A program made the translations under genes and the position numbers. A stretch of DNA of 64,000 nucleotides from Sphingomonas sp. DG1-23 (GTDB taxonomy: Bacteria > Pseudomonadota > Alphaproteobacteria > Sphingomonadales > Sphingomonadaceae): the NCBI RefSeq assembly GCF_030730875.1, contig NZ_JAVAMA010000001.1, positions 372,001-436,000 on the forward strand, written 5' to 3'. Below the pieces are notes generated by a model. That model worked only from the letters and a program-made list of their open reading frames with translations. It was not told the origin of the DNA and did no database searches. Shown in pieces: positions 17,069 through 25,541 of this stretch (positions are counted from its first letter, which is position 1; each line of letters starts with the position of its first letter).

Positions 17069-17791
17069 GTGACCGATGTCGATCGCCTGAGCGCGCGGGC
17101 CGAAGAGCTGATCGAGCGCGCAAGGGCCCGCGCACCCACGACCGCGGCGGACCAGCGGCTGCGCCGGCGACGTGAAGCCGAGGTCGTCCGCCGGATCGGC
17201 CGGATCGCCGTCGCCGATGCCGCGATCGTGGTCGGCGCGATCGTCTTCGCGATTGCCGTCGCACCCTTGGGAATCATGGGTGCGATGCTGGTTGCGTTGC
17301 TGCTGGTGGTCGCGACGCTTTTCTTCGCGATCCTTCCGGCCGGCGGCAGCACGCCCGAAATGCAGCAATTGACTCAGGTGCCGCTCAAGGCATTGCCCCG
17401 CACCACCGAGCATTGGCTCGACGCGCAACGCCCGGCGCTGCCCGCGCCGGTGCACGGACTGGTCGATTCGATCGGGGTGAAGCTGGAGTTCCTCGCGCCG
17501 CAGCTCGCCCAGCTCGACGAGGCCTCGCCTGCCGCAGGCGAAGTCCGCAAGCTGGTGGGCGAGCAATTGCCCGAGCTGATCAAGGGCTATGCACGCGTGC
17601 CCGAGCCGCTGCGACGGGTCGAGCGCAACGGGCTGACCCCTGACCAGCAGCTCGCGCAGGGGCTCCAGGTGATCGACGACGAGATCTCGGAGATGTCTGC
17701 TCAGCTCGCCCAGGGCGATCTCGACCTGCTCGCGACGCGCGGCCGCTATCTGCAGATCAAATATCAGGGCGACGAAGCCGGCGGAGCCTGA
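17069..17791 (+). CDS. XpaC-like membrane protein, partner of TelA
   Basis: 240 residues starting at GTG 17069, four bases after the telA stop. A basic, helical N-terminus is followed by two membrane segments (IAVADAAIVVGAIVFAIAVAPLGIMGAMLVALLLVVATLFFAI, about residues 45-90). A cytosolic helical region follows that resembles the XpaC family (PF10112), including EASPAAGEVRKLVGEQLPELIKGY. XpaC-like genes are often adjacent to telA genes in other bacteria, which supports the assignment. Its 3' end overlaps the convergent Rrf2 gene by 28 bp. The function is unknown; it may anchor TelA to the membrane. Confidence 0.7.
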   Translation: MTDVDRLSARAEELIERARARAPTTAADQRLRRRREAEVVRRIGRIAVADAAIVVGAIVFAIAVAPLGIMGAMLVALLLVVATLFFAILPAGGSTPEMQQLTQVPLKALPRTTEHWLDAQRPALPAPVHGLVDSIGVKLEFLAPQLAQLDEASPAAGEVRKLVGEQLPELIKGYARVPEPLRRVERNGLTPDQQLAQGLQVIDDEISEMSAQLAQGDLDLLATRGRYLQIKYQGDEAGGA

Positions 17792-18219
17792 GGCAGGCAC
17801 GCGTAGCGCGCGTCGAAGTCGCGCGCGAGCGCACCGAGGCTGACCGATCCGAACCGCGCGAGCAGCAGCGCTTCGGCCTCCCCCAGCGCGTCCGCCACGG
17901 CTTCGTTGACCAGTTTTTCGACGAGGCAGTGCGGCTTATCGGACTCGGCGCCGATCGCGAACAGCTGCGGCCCGCCCACCGCGCGGTGGACATCGAGCAG
18001 CGAGATCCGGTCGAAATCGCAGGCGAGCACCCAGCCGCCGCCATGCCCCTTTTCCGAACGGACATAGCCCGCGTCGCGCAGTCCGGCCATCGTGCGGCGG
18101 ACCACCACCGGATTGGTCCGCAGCATCGTGGCGATCACCTCCGAGGTCATCGGCCCCTCGTGCCGCGCCATGTGGAGCAGGACGTGGAGCATTCGGGACA
18201 GGCGGGAGTCGCTGCGCAT
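17764..18219 (-). CDS. Rrf2 family transcriptional regulator
   Basis: 151-residue winged-helix repressor of the Rrf2 family. The helix-turn-helix reads MTSEVIATMLRTNPVVVRRTMAGLRDAGYVRSEKGHGGGW, the classic Rrf2 signature. The three-cysteine iron-sulfur cluster of IscR and RsrR is absent; a single Cys is present in the KPHCLVEK region, so it is closer to the cluster-free YwnA group. ATG 18219 is preferred over an upstream start because GGAAGG precedes it and the protein then begins at the usual place. It is divergent from the methyltransferase gene, and the shared 88-bp region carries TATCATGATA. Confidence 0.9.
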   Translation of the reverse strand: MRSDSRLSRMLHVLLHMARHEGPMTSEVIATMLRTNPVVVRRTMAGLRDAGYVRSEKGHGGGWVLACDFDRISLLDVHRAVGGPQLFAIGAESDKPHCLVEKLVNEAVADALGEAEALLLARFGSVSLGALARDFDARYACLPQAPPASSP

Positions 18220-18263
18220 CGATCGATCCTTCCGCGCACATGCCGGGATTGGCAAGCGCGTGC

Positions 18264-18290
18264 TATCATGATACTTTTGATGTTACATGA
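18264..18290. promoter_or_regulatory. Candidate Rrf2 operator
   Basis: TATCATGATA at 18264-18273 is a perfect 10-bp palindrome. TGTTACATGA at 18281-18290 resembles one more half-site. Both lie in the 88-bp divergent region between the Rrf2 regulator and the methyltransferase, and are unusually AT-rich for this genome. Confidence 0.45.
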
Positions 18291-18307
18291 TTCGCGGGAG
18301 ATTGGCT

Positions 18308-19144
18308 ATGCATCGTATGAACGACCCGGAGCGCTGGAACGACATGGCGAAACATTATGAGGAGACCGCGCATCCGTTCACTGCGCGCTTCGCCGAGGCG
18401 GCGCTGGCGCGGATCGCAGTGACGCCCGAGACCCGGCTGCTCGACGTTGCGACGGGCACGGGCGCGCTCGCACTGGCGGCGGCGCGCGCGGGCGCACAGG
18501 TGCTGGCAACCGACTTCTCTGCGGGAATGGTGGCGCGGGTGACGGCGCACGGGCTGCCCAATCTCGAGGGCCGGACGATGGACGGCCAGGCGCTCCAGCT
18601 TCCGGACGCATCTTTCGATGCCGTATTCTCGGTATTCGGAGTGATGATGTTCCCCGATTGGCGCAAGGGGCTGGCCGAAATGGCGCGAGTCACCCGGCCG
18701 GGCGGTCACGGCGTGGTCGCGACCTGGCAGAGCGAAGGCGCCGCGACGCATCTTTTGCTTTCGCAGATCGTCCGCGCGCTGTTTCCCGACCGCGAATGGC
18801 AGTCGAGCCTTCCGGCGGGGCTGAAGACGCTCGGCGACCCGGTGCTGCTCGCCGCCGAGATGGTCCTCGCCGGCTATCGCGAGCCCGAGATCGAGACGTT
18901 CACGCATGACTATCTGTTGCGAATGCCCAAGCTCGACGATCCCGAAACCCAGTTCGGGATGAGCGAGGATTGGGGCGCGCTCAATCCCGCCGAGCAAGCG
19001 ATGGTGGTGGAAGAAGTGCGCCGGCGCGCGGCAGGGAGGCCGGTGCTGCCGGTCCCGTCGACGGCGCTGATCGCCGTGGCGACGCGCCCGGAAGGCGGCG
19101 GGCCTGCCGGCAACCGCCGGGAAGCCGCCCAAACTGCGGTCTGA
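18308..19144 (+). CDS. Class I SAM-dependent methyltransferase
   Basis: 278 residues with a Rossmann-fold methyltransferase domain: VATGTGALALAAARAG (motif I, SAM-binding), TDFSAGM (motif II) and FDAVFSVFGVMMFPD (motif IV), followed by ARVTRPGGHGVVATW (motif VI). This is the Methyltransf_11/25 pattern (UbiE-like), but the substrate cannot be told. ATG 18308 has GGGAG eight bases upstream; a further ATG at 18317 is possible. It is divergent from the Rrf2 regulator, which probably controls it. A Pro/Gly tail ends the protein. Confidence 0.9.
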   Translation: MHRMNDPERWNDMAKHYEETAHPFTARFAEAALARIAVTPETRLLDVATGTGALALAAARAGAQVLATDFSAGMVARVTAHGLPNLEGRTMDGQALQLPDASFDAVFSVFGVMMFPDWRKGLAEMARVTRPGGHGVVATWQSEGAATHLLLSQIVRALFPDREWQSSLPAGLKTLGDPVLLAAEMVLAGYREPEIETFTHDYLLRMPKLDDPETQFGMSEDWGALNPAEQAMVVEEVRRRAAGRPVLPVPSTALIAVATRPEGGGPAGNRREAAQTAV

Positions 19145-19194
19145 CATCCCGCCGCCGCGCACCGTTGCGCGGCGAAAGGATGCTCTCGATGGCC

Positions 19195-19980
19195 TCAGGG
19201 CTTGCCGATCGCTTCCTTCGCGCGATCGGCAAGCCGCGCGACCGCGGCGGCGTGGATGCCGGGCGCGGTGGCGAGCACGCCGAAGGCCTGCGCCTGCGGC
19301 GTATTGAAATCGAGCGGGCGGCCGAACGCATCGCTGACCGTGGCTCCCGCCTCCTCGGCGAGCAAAACCGCGGCGGCGATGTCCCATTCATTGCCCCAGC
19401 GGATTGTCGCGAGCAGATCGGCCTCGCCCGCCGCGACCATCGCGATGCGGAGCGCGATCGAATTGGGCTTGGCGACCATCAGCAGATCGCGATCGACTTT
19501 CGAGAGCTGGTCGGCGGGAACGCGCGCGCCGGCGAGCTGGCTGCGCTCGGCCACGCGCAGCCGCTCGCCGTTTCGGAACGCGCCCCGGCCGGCTTGTGCG
19601 GTCCATACTTCGTGCCGCGCCGGCGCATCGAGCACGCCGATCACCGGGCGGCCTTTCTCCACCAGGGCGACCGATACCGCCCAGCCGTTGCGGCCGCGCA
19701 GATAGTCGCGCGTACCGTCGATCGGATCGACTACCCAGATCCGCTCGGCATCGAGCCGCGCCGCATTGTCGATCGTCTCCTCGGAAAGCCAGCCGGCATC
19801 GGGGAGCAATTCCCCCAGCCGGTAGCGCAGCAAACCGTCGACCTCGAGATCGACGGCGCAGACCGGATTGCCCGGCGATTTCTCCCAGCGGCGGAAATCG
19901 GTGTTCCACAATTTGATCGCGAACCGTCCGGCATCGGCGGCGATGTTGGCGACTTCGGCGGCGAGATGCGGGTCAGGCAC
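19195..19980 (-). CDS. Inositol monophosphatase family phosphatase (CysQ/SuhB-like)
   Basis: Li+-sensitive, Mg2+-dependent phosphomonoesterase fold of 261 residues. The metal-site motifs are LSEET (E67, E68), WVVDPIDGTRDYLRG (D85, D88) and WGNEWDIAAAVLLAEEAGATV. The substrate could be 3'-phosphoadenosine 5'-phosphate (CysQ) or an inositol/sugar phosphate; the KSPGNPVCAVD segment does not decide it. It starts with GTG at 19980 and overlaps the pmbA stop by eight bases, so the two are cotranscribed. The product is cytosolic. Confidence 0.9.
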   Translation of the reverse strand: MPDPHLAAEVANIAADAGRFAIKLWNTDFRRWEKSPGNPVCAVDLEVDGLLRYRLGELLPDAGWLSEETIDNAARLDAERIWVVDPIDGTRDYLRGRNGWAVSVALVEKGRPVIGVLDAPARHEVWTAQAGRGAFRNGERLRVAERSQLAGARVPADQLSKVDRDLLMVAKPNSIALRIAMVAAGEADLLATIRWGNEWDIAAAVLLAEEAGATVSDAFGRPLDFNTPQAQAFGVLATAPGIHAAAVARLADRAKEAIGKP

Positions 19981-21319
19981 CGGCGATCGTCATCCCGTCG
20001 ATGCGCAGGGTCGGCGCGTTGATCCCGTAGCGGAATTCGAGGTCGTTTGCCGGCGTCAGCGCGAGGAACATGTCGCGCAGATTGCTCGCGATGGTGATCT
20101 CCGAAACGGCACGCGTGATCTCGCCATTCTCGATCAGGAAGCCGGCCGCGCCGCGGCTGTAATCGCCGGTGACGCCGTTGATGCCCTGCCCGATCAATTC
20201 GGTGACGAGGATACCGCGCTCGATCTCGCCGACCAAGGTCTCGGGCGGGGTGCTGCCCGGCTGCATATAGAGGTTGCTTGGTGCAACCCCCGGTGCGCCG
20301 GCGCCGCCGCGCGCGGCATGGCCGGTCGGCTCGAGACCCAATTGGCGCGCCGAGGCACTGTCGAGCAGCCAGGTTTCGAGCATGCCCTGATCGATCAGCT
20401 TGATCGGCAGCACCGGCAGGCCTTCGCCATCGAACGGCCGCGAGCGCAGCCCGCGCGGGCGGTGCGGATCGTCGCAGATCGTCACGCCTTTCGCGAAGAC
20501 CTGTTTGCCGAGGCAATCGAGCAGAAAGCTGGTCTTGCGGGTGATCGCCGCGCCCGAGACCGCGCCGAGCAGGTGCCCGACCAGTCCGGCCGAGACGCGG
20601 CGATCGAACACCACCGGCATCGCGCCGCTCGGCACCTTGACCGGATCGAGCCGCGCCACCGCGCGCTCGCCCGCCAACCGGCCGATCGCCTCCGGCGCGT
20701 CGAGCATCGACGCATGACGGGCGCTGTGATGCGCGTGATCGCGCTCCATCGCGCCGCCGCTGCCCGCGAGCACGCTCGCCGAGACGCCGTGACTGGTCTG
20801 GGCATAGACGCCGGTGAAACCGTGGCTGGTGGAGATCGCCATGACCGCTCGGCTGGCGCCCGCGCTCGCGCCCTCGCTGTTGGTGACGCCGGGCACGGCG
20901 CGCGCCGCCGCCTCCGCGGCAAGCGCACGCGCCTTCAGCGCCTCGGGCGCGTCGTTCGCGCCGTCGTCGAGATCGAGCAGAGGCGGGCTGCCGTGCATCA
21001 GCCGCTCCTGCGGCGCGAGCCCGGCCCATTGGTCCTCGGGCGCCTCGCGCGCCATCGCGATCGCGCGCTCGACCAGCGTATTGAGCGACTCGCTGGCGAG
21101 ATCCGAAGTCGAGACGCTCGCCGAGCGCTGCCCGACGAAAACGCGCAGGCCGAGTTCCTCGCTCTCCGAACGCTCGACATCCTCGAGCGCGCCCATCCGC
21201 ACCGACACCGACAGCGAACGATCGGCGGCGAACACGGCGTCGGATGCGTCGGCGCCCGCGGCGCGCGCCCGATCGACGATGTCGTGGACGCGCTCGCAGG
21301 CTTGGGACTCGGTCAGCAT
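19973..21319 (-). CDS. pmbA: TldD/PmbA family metallopeptidase component PmbA (TldE)
   Basis: 448-residue PmbA subunit. In other bacteria TldD and PmbA form a heterodimeric metalloprotease that processes peptides such as microcins and CcdA. This chain has the PmbA-type N-terminal domain (ELGLRVFVGQRSASVSTSDL) and C-terminal beta-barrel (GILVTELIGQGINGVTGDYSRGAAGFLIENGEI), including NLYMQPG. It lacks the HExxxH motif carried by TldD. No tldD is in this window. Its downstream partner is the IMPase-family gene, overlapping by eight bases; ubiA lies 31 bases downstream of its start side on the same strand. Confidence 0.92.
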   Translation of the reverse strand: MLTESQACERVHDIVDRARAAGADASDAVFAADRSLSVSVRMGALEDVERSESEELGLRVFVGQRSASVSTSDLASESLNTLVERAIAMAREAPEDQWAGLAPQERLMHGSPPLLDLDDGANDAPEALKARALAAEAAARAVPGVTNSEGASAGASRAVMAISTSHGFTGVYAQTSHGVSASVLAGSGGAMERDHAHHSARHASMLDAPEAIGRLAGERAVARLDPVKVPSGAMPVVFDRRVSAGLVGHLLGAVSGAAITRKTSFLLDCLGKQVFAKGVTICDDPHRPRGLRSRPFDGEGLPVLPIKLIDQGMLETWLLDSASARQLGLEPTGHAARGGAGAPGVAPSNLYMQPGSTPPETLVGEIERGILVTELIGQGINGVTGDYSRGAAGFLIENGEITRAVSEITIASNLRDMFLALTPANDLEFRYGINAPTLRIDGMTIAGA

Positions 21320-21350
21320 CGCAGCGACTTAGGGAGCCGGCCCCGCGACG

Positions 21351-22265
21351 TCAAAGTGTCTGGCCCACCACGAAGCAGGCGGCGAACATCAAAAGGCCGG
21401 CATTGCGGTTCGCGCGGAAGCGGTGGAGCGCGTTGGCGCCGTCTGCGGGGACGAGAGTCGCCACCTGCCAGCCGAGATGCAGCGCCATCGGCAGCAGTGC
21501 CGCGAGCGCGAGCGGATCGGGACGGAGTTGCCAGAAGGCCGCGCCCCACAAGGCCAACGCGATCGCGTAGAAGCCCGCGACGCCGCCGCGGACATGACCT
21601 CCGAGCCGTCGCGCCGAGGAGCGCACGCCGACCAGCGCGTCGTCCTCGACATCCTGCAACGCGTAGATCGTGTCGTAGCCGATCACCCAGGCGATGCAGC
21701 CGGCATAGAGCAACATCCCCGGCAGCCAGCCGCTGTCAGGGGCCTCGGCCCAGCCGACCAGAGCCGCCCAGGAGAAAACGAGGCCCAGCCATGCCTGCGG
21801 CCACCACGTGATCCGCTTCATGAAGGGATAGGCAGCGACCAAAGCGAGACTGCCCAGCGCCACACCAGCGGCGAGCGGGCGAAGCTGGACCAGGACGACC
21901 AGCCCGATCAGGCACAGCGCCAACAGCCAGATCCACGCCGCCTTGAGCGAAACTGCGCCGCTCGCCAAGGGACGACTGGCGGTGCGTGCGACCTGACGGT
22001 CGAGGTCGCGGTCGACGATATCGTTATAGACGCAGCCCGCGCCGCGCATCGCGATGCTGCCGAGCAGAAACCACAGGATCAGATCCCAGCGATTCAGCGC
22101 GTTGCCCGACAGCGCGACTGCCCAGGCGCCGGGCCAGAACAACAGCCACCAGCCGATCGGGCGATCGAAGCGCGCGAGCAGCGCATAGGCGCGCGGGGTC
22201 GCCGGAAGCTTGCCCACGAGCCCGCGATGTTCGGTGTCGGGGACGATTTCCGGTGCTGCGGCCAT
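21351..22265 (-). CDS. ubiA: 4-hydroxybenzoate polyprenyltransferase
   Basis: Integral membrane prenyltransferase that attaches the polyprenyl chain to 4-hydroxybenzoate in ubiquinone synthesis. Both Asp-rich motifs are visible: NDIVDRDLD and YDTIYALQDVEDD, which bind Mg2+-diphosphate. Eight or nine hydrophobic segments fit the family. ATG 22265 is chosen because AGGGA precedes it and the protein then has the normal length of 304 residues; the frame stays open far upstream without coding character. It is the first gene of a probable ubiA-pmbA-IMPase operon. Confidence 0.93.
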   Translation of the reverse strand: MAAAPEIVPDTEHRGLVGKLPATPRAYALLARFDRPIGWWLLFWPGAWAVALSGNALNRWDLILWFLLGSIAMRGAGCVYNDIVDRDLDRQVARTASRPLASGAVSLKAAWIWLLALCLIGLVVLVQLRPLAAGVALGSLALVAAYPFMKRITWWPQAWLGLVFSWAALVGWAEAPDSGWLPGMLLYAGCIAWVIGYDTIYALQDVEDDALVGVRSSARRLGGHVRGGVAGFYAIALALWGAAFWQLRPDPLALAALLPMALHLGWQVATLVPADGANALHRFRANRNAGLLMFAACFVVGQTL

Positions 22266-22383
22266 ATTCCCTGTCCTTCGCGCCGGACGGGCAAAGATCA
22301 AGCCGGCGATTGCAACAATCCGGCATATTCGCGTGACGAACCGCGCGCAGGGACCCCGTGGAGTCAATCGCGGGAGGCGACGC

Positions 22384-23112
22384 ATGCGTGCAATCTTGGT
22401 GGGAAGTCTGATCGTGCTGGCGAGCGCCGGCAGCACGGCGGCGCAGGATGCGCCGCTCGAAGGTTCGCCGCCCGGCGATTGGCGTCCCGGCCCGCCGCGC
22501 GGCCCTTTGTTCCTCAGCCCGATGGGCGAGCCGTTTCGCGGCGCGCGCGATGGCGTTGCGCCGCACGACTTATGGTTCGACGGCGCCGATACCGACCATG
22601 ACGGCGCGCTGCGCGAGGACGAGATGATCGCCGACGCCACACGCTTCTTCGCAATGCTCGACCAGCGCAAGGACGGCGAGATCGATCCCGACGACGTCGA
22701 GCGCTACGAAACCGTGCTCGCGCCCGAAATCCGCACCGGCAGCCCCGGCGGCGGCACGCCGCGCGGTCCTGGCCGCGGCCGCGGCGGTCGCAATGGTCCT
22801 CCCGGTGGCCCGGGCGGCCCCGGCGCCGGCGAAGGTCCGCGCGGCGGCAACGATAATGGGCCGAGCGGCAAGCAGGGCGCGGCGCGCTTCGGCTATCTCG
22901 ATTATCCCGAGCCGGTGACCGTCGCCGATCGCAATCTCAATCGCGGCGTCGATCCGGCAGAGTTTGCCAAGGCGGCATCGATGCGTTTTGCGATGCTCGA
23001 CACCAATCATGACGGCAGGATCGAGAAGGGCGAATTGCCCAGGCTGCGTGGCTTCGGCGGACGCCCGCCGCGCGATGGCGGCAAGGATGAACGGCGCGGG
23101 ATTCCGCAATGA
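22384..23112 (+). CDS. Secreted EF-hand protein
   Basis: 242 residues with a Sec signal peptide (LVGSLIVLASAGSTAAQ). Four EF-hand-like loops are visible: DTDHDGALREDE, DQRKDGEIDPDD, DRNLNRGVDPAE and DTNHDGRIEKGE. The first and last look competent for Ca2+; the third lacks the usual central Gly context. A Gly/Pro/Arg-rich linker of about 45 residues separates the two pairs. It is likely periplasmic or extracellular. ATG 22384 has GGGAGG upstream. The role may be calcium buffering or sensing, but this is inference. Confidence 0.85.
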   Translation: MRAILVGSLIVLASAGSTAAQDAPLEGSPPGDWRPGPPRGPLFLSPMGEPFRGARDGVAPHDLWFDGADTDHDGALREDEMIADATRFFAMLDQRKDGEIDPDDVERYETVLAPEIRTGSPGGGTPRGPGRGRGGRNGPPGGPGGPGAGEGPRGGNDNGPSGKQGAARFGYLDYPEPVTVADRNLNRGVDPAEFAKAASMRFAMLDTNHDGRIEKGELPRLRGFGGRPPRDGGKDERRGIPQ

Positions 23113-23117
23113 CGACC

Positions 23118-23222
23118 GTCACCCGGCCTTGTGCCGGGGTCCACCGCGCCGCCGACGAAGCCCTCTCGCCGCTTGCCCATCCCTTGCCTCCCGGTGGACC
23201 CCGGCACTTCGGCCGGGGTGAC
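23118..23222. repeat. REPIN-like doublet, copy B (105 bp)
   Basis: Inverted GTGG-headed arms at 23118-23145 and 23194-23222, between the EF-hand gene and rsmE. The interior ends in TGCCTCCCG before the second arm, as in copy C. Confidence 0.85.
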
Positions 23223-23252
23223 GAAGGGGGAACCGCGCGGTAGGGAGTCGCC

Positions 23253-23993
23253 ATGCCCGCAACCCCCGCATGGCCGCCGCAATCGACTCCGCGCCTGTTC
23301 GTCGACGCCGAGCTCGCGCCCGGCCCGCTGCGCATCGACGGGCCGCCGGCGCATTATCTGATCCAGGTGATGCGGATGAAGGCGGGCGATCCGGTCAAAT
23401 TGTTCGACGACAGGACCGGCGAGTGGCTCGGCGTCGCGCAGGCGGTGGGCAAGCGCGATCTCGTCCTCGACGTGAGCGGCAAATTGCGCGAACGCGAGCC
23501 GGTGCCCGATCTGTGGCTGTGCGCCGCACCGATCAAAAAGGGTCGGATCGACTGGGTCGTGGAGAAGGCGTGCGAGTTGGGCGTCGCGCGGTTGGCGCCG
23601 GTGCTCACCCGACGCGCGGTGGTCGACAAGCTCAATCTCGATCGGCTGCGCAGCCACATGATCGAGGCGGCCGAGCAATGCGGCCGCACCGCGCTTCCCG
23701 AATTGGTCGAACCGGTCAAGCTGACCGCGATGCTGTGCGACTGGCCCGGCGAGCGCACCCTGTTCTTCGCCGATGAGACCGGCGGCATGCCCGCGCTCGA
23801 GGCGATGCGCGCCCATCGGGGTCCCGGCGCGATCCTGATCGGCCCCGAAGGCGGGTTCGACCCCGAGGAACGCGCGGCGATCCGGGCGCATCCGAAAGCA
23901 GTGGGAATCGCGCTCGGACCGCGTATCCTGCGCGCCGAAACCGCGGCGGCAGCGGCCGTAAGTCTTTGGATGGCAACGGCCGGGGATTGGTGA
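23253..23993 (+). CDS. rsmE: 16S rRNA (uracil(1498)-N(3))-methyltransferase
   Basis: SPOUT-class (knotted) methyltransferase that makes m3U1498 in 16S rRNA of the small ribosomal subunit. It is recognised by the N-terminal PUA-like part (HYLIQVMRMKAGDPVKLFDD), the KKGRIDWVVEKACELGV stretch and the C-terminal knot with IGPEGGFDPEE and LGPRILRAETA, which bind SAM. 246 residues is normal. It is followed 58 bases later by gshA on the same strand, so the pair may be an operon. Confidence 0.96.
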   Translation: MPATPAWPPQSTPRLFVDAELAPGPLRIDGPPAHYLIQVMRMKAGDPVKLFDDRTGEWLGVAQAVGKRDLVLDVSGKLREREPVPDLWLCAAPIKKGRIDWVVEKACELGVARLAPVLTRRAVVDKLNLDRLRSHMIEAAEQCGRTALPELVEPVKLTAMLCDWPGERTLFFADETGGMPALEAMRAHRGPGAILIGPEGGFDPEERAAIRAHPKAVGIALGPRILRAETAAAAAVSLWMATAGDW

Positions 23994-24051
23994 CCGAACG
24001 GTATGAAATCACCACTGGCGCGTCTCGTCACGCGCAGCTAAAGGCCCGCGA

Positions 24052-25425
24052 ATGAGCACGAAGACCGTTTCGAACAGCAACGCAGCGGTCATCGAGGATC
24101 GTGCCCAGCTGGTGGATTATTTCGCCCAGGGCGAGAAGCCGAAGGACCGCTGGCGGATCGGCACCGAGCACGAGAAGTTCGTCTTCTCCACTGCCGATCA
24201 TCACGCCCCCAGCTATGACGAGCCCGGCGGCATCCGCGATCTGCTGATGGCGCTGACCAGCTTCGGCTGGAAGCCGGTCGAGGAGCGCGGCAAGGTCATC
24301 GCGCTCGCCGGCCCCGACGGCACCGTCAGCCTAGAGCCCGCCGGCCAGTTCGAATTGTCGGGCGCGCCGCTCGACAATCTCCACGAGACCTGCGCCGAGG
24401 CCGGGCGCCACCTCAAGCAGGTCAAGGCCGCGGGCGACAAGCTCGGCATCGGCTTTCTCGGGCTCGGCATGTGGCACGACAAGACCCGCGCCGAGCTGCC
24501 GATCATGCCCAAGGGCCGCTACAAGATCATGCTCAGCCATATGCCGCGGGTCGGCAGCCTCGGGCTCGACATGATGCTGCGGACCTGCACGATCCAGGTC
24601 AATCTCGATTATGCCAGCGAAGCCGACATGGCGAAGAAGTTCCGCGTCGGGCTTGCGCTTCAGCCGCTGGCGACTGCCTTGTTCGCCAATTCGCCCTTCA
24701 CCGAAGGCAAGCCCAACGGCTTTCTCAGCTTCCGCAGCAATATCTGGTCGGACACCGATCCGGCGCGCACCGGCATGCTGCCCTTCGTGTTCGAGCAGGG
24801 CTTCGGTTACGAGCGCTATACCGATTACGCGCTCGATGTGCCGATGTACTTCGTCTACCGCGACGGCGAATATATCGACGCCGCCGGACAGAGCTTCCGC
24901 GACTTTTTGAAGGGCGAATTGCCCGCCTATCCGGGCCACAAGCCGACGATCGACGATTGGGCGGATCACCTGTCGACCGCCTTCCCCGAAGTGCGGATGA
25001 AGCAGTTTCTCGAGATGCGCGGCGCCGATGGCGGGCGCTGGGGGCGGATCTGCGCGCTGCCGGCCTTTTGGGTCGGGCTGCTCTACGACGAGGGCGCGCT
25101 CGATGCAGCGTGGGAGCTGGTCAAGCATTGGTCGATGGACGAGCGCGAGGCGTTGCGTAGCGCCGTCCCGAAGCTTGCGCTCGACGCGCCGATCCCCGGC
25201 GGCGGCAAATTGCGCGACGTCGCCGGCGAGGTGCTCGACATCTCTGCCGCGGGGCTCAACGCCCGCGCCCGGCTCAATGCCTCAGGCGACAATGAAAGCG
25301 GCTTCCTCGATCCGCTGCGCGAGATCGTCCGCACCGGGAAAGTGCCGGCGCAGGTGCTGCTCGACCGGTTCAACGGCGATTGGGGCGGCGATATTGCGCG
25401 AGTCTACGAAGAGGCGAAGTTTTAG
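24052..25425 (+). CDS. gshA: Glutamate-cysteine ligase (plant/alphaproteobacterial type)
   Basis: First enzyme of glutathione synthesis, joining glutamate and cysteine through a gamma-peptide bond using ATP. The sequence is of the GCS2 group shared by plants and alphaproteobacteria, not the E. coli type: WRIGTEHEKFVF at residues 35-45 (Glu/Mg2+ contacts), QFELSGAPLDNLH, MPKGRYKIM and FRSNIWSDTDPARTGMLPFVF. Length is 457 residues and it is cytosolic. It is preceded by rsmE. A REPIN follows the stop codon. Confidence 0.96.
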   Translation: MSTKTVSNSNAAVIEDRAQLVDYFAQGEKPKDRWRIGTEHEKFVFSTADHHAPSYDEPGGIRDLLMALTSFGWKPVEERGKVIALAGPDGTVSLEPAGQFELSGAPLDNLHETCAEAGRHLKQVKAAGDKLGIGFLGLGMWHDKTRAELPIMPKGRYKIMLSHMPRVGSLGLDMMLRTCTIQVNLDYASEADMAKKFRVGLALQPLATALFANSPFTEGKPNGFLSFRSNIWSDTDPARTGMLPFVFEQGFGYERYTDYALDVPMYFVYRDGEYIDAAGQSFRDFLKGELPAYPGHKPTIDDWADHLSTAFPEVRMKQFLEMRGADGGRWGRICALPAFWVGLLYDEGALDAAWELVKHWSMDEREALRSAVPKLALDAPIPGGGKLRDVAGEVLDISAAGLNARARLNASGDNESGFLDPLREIVRTGKVPAQVLLDRFNGDWGGDIARVYEEAKF

Positions 25426-25434
25426 TTTCTGACC

Positions 25435-25541
25435 GTCACCCCGGCCGAAGTGCCGGGGTCCACCAAGCCTCTATCGAGAAGCAAGCGCCTCTAGCTTCTC
25501 GCCTGCCTCCCGGTGGACCCCGGCACTTCGGCCGGGGTGAC
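25435..25541. repeat. REPIN-like doublet, copy C (107 bp), overlapping a gene end
   Basis: Inverted GTGG-headed arms at 25435-25464 and 25513-25541. The second arm and part of the interior lie inside the reading frame of the ICMT-like gene (stop at 25491), so its last 17 or so residues are encoded by repeat sequence. Confidence 0.85.
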
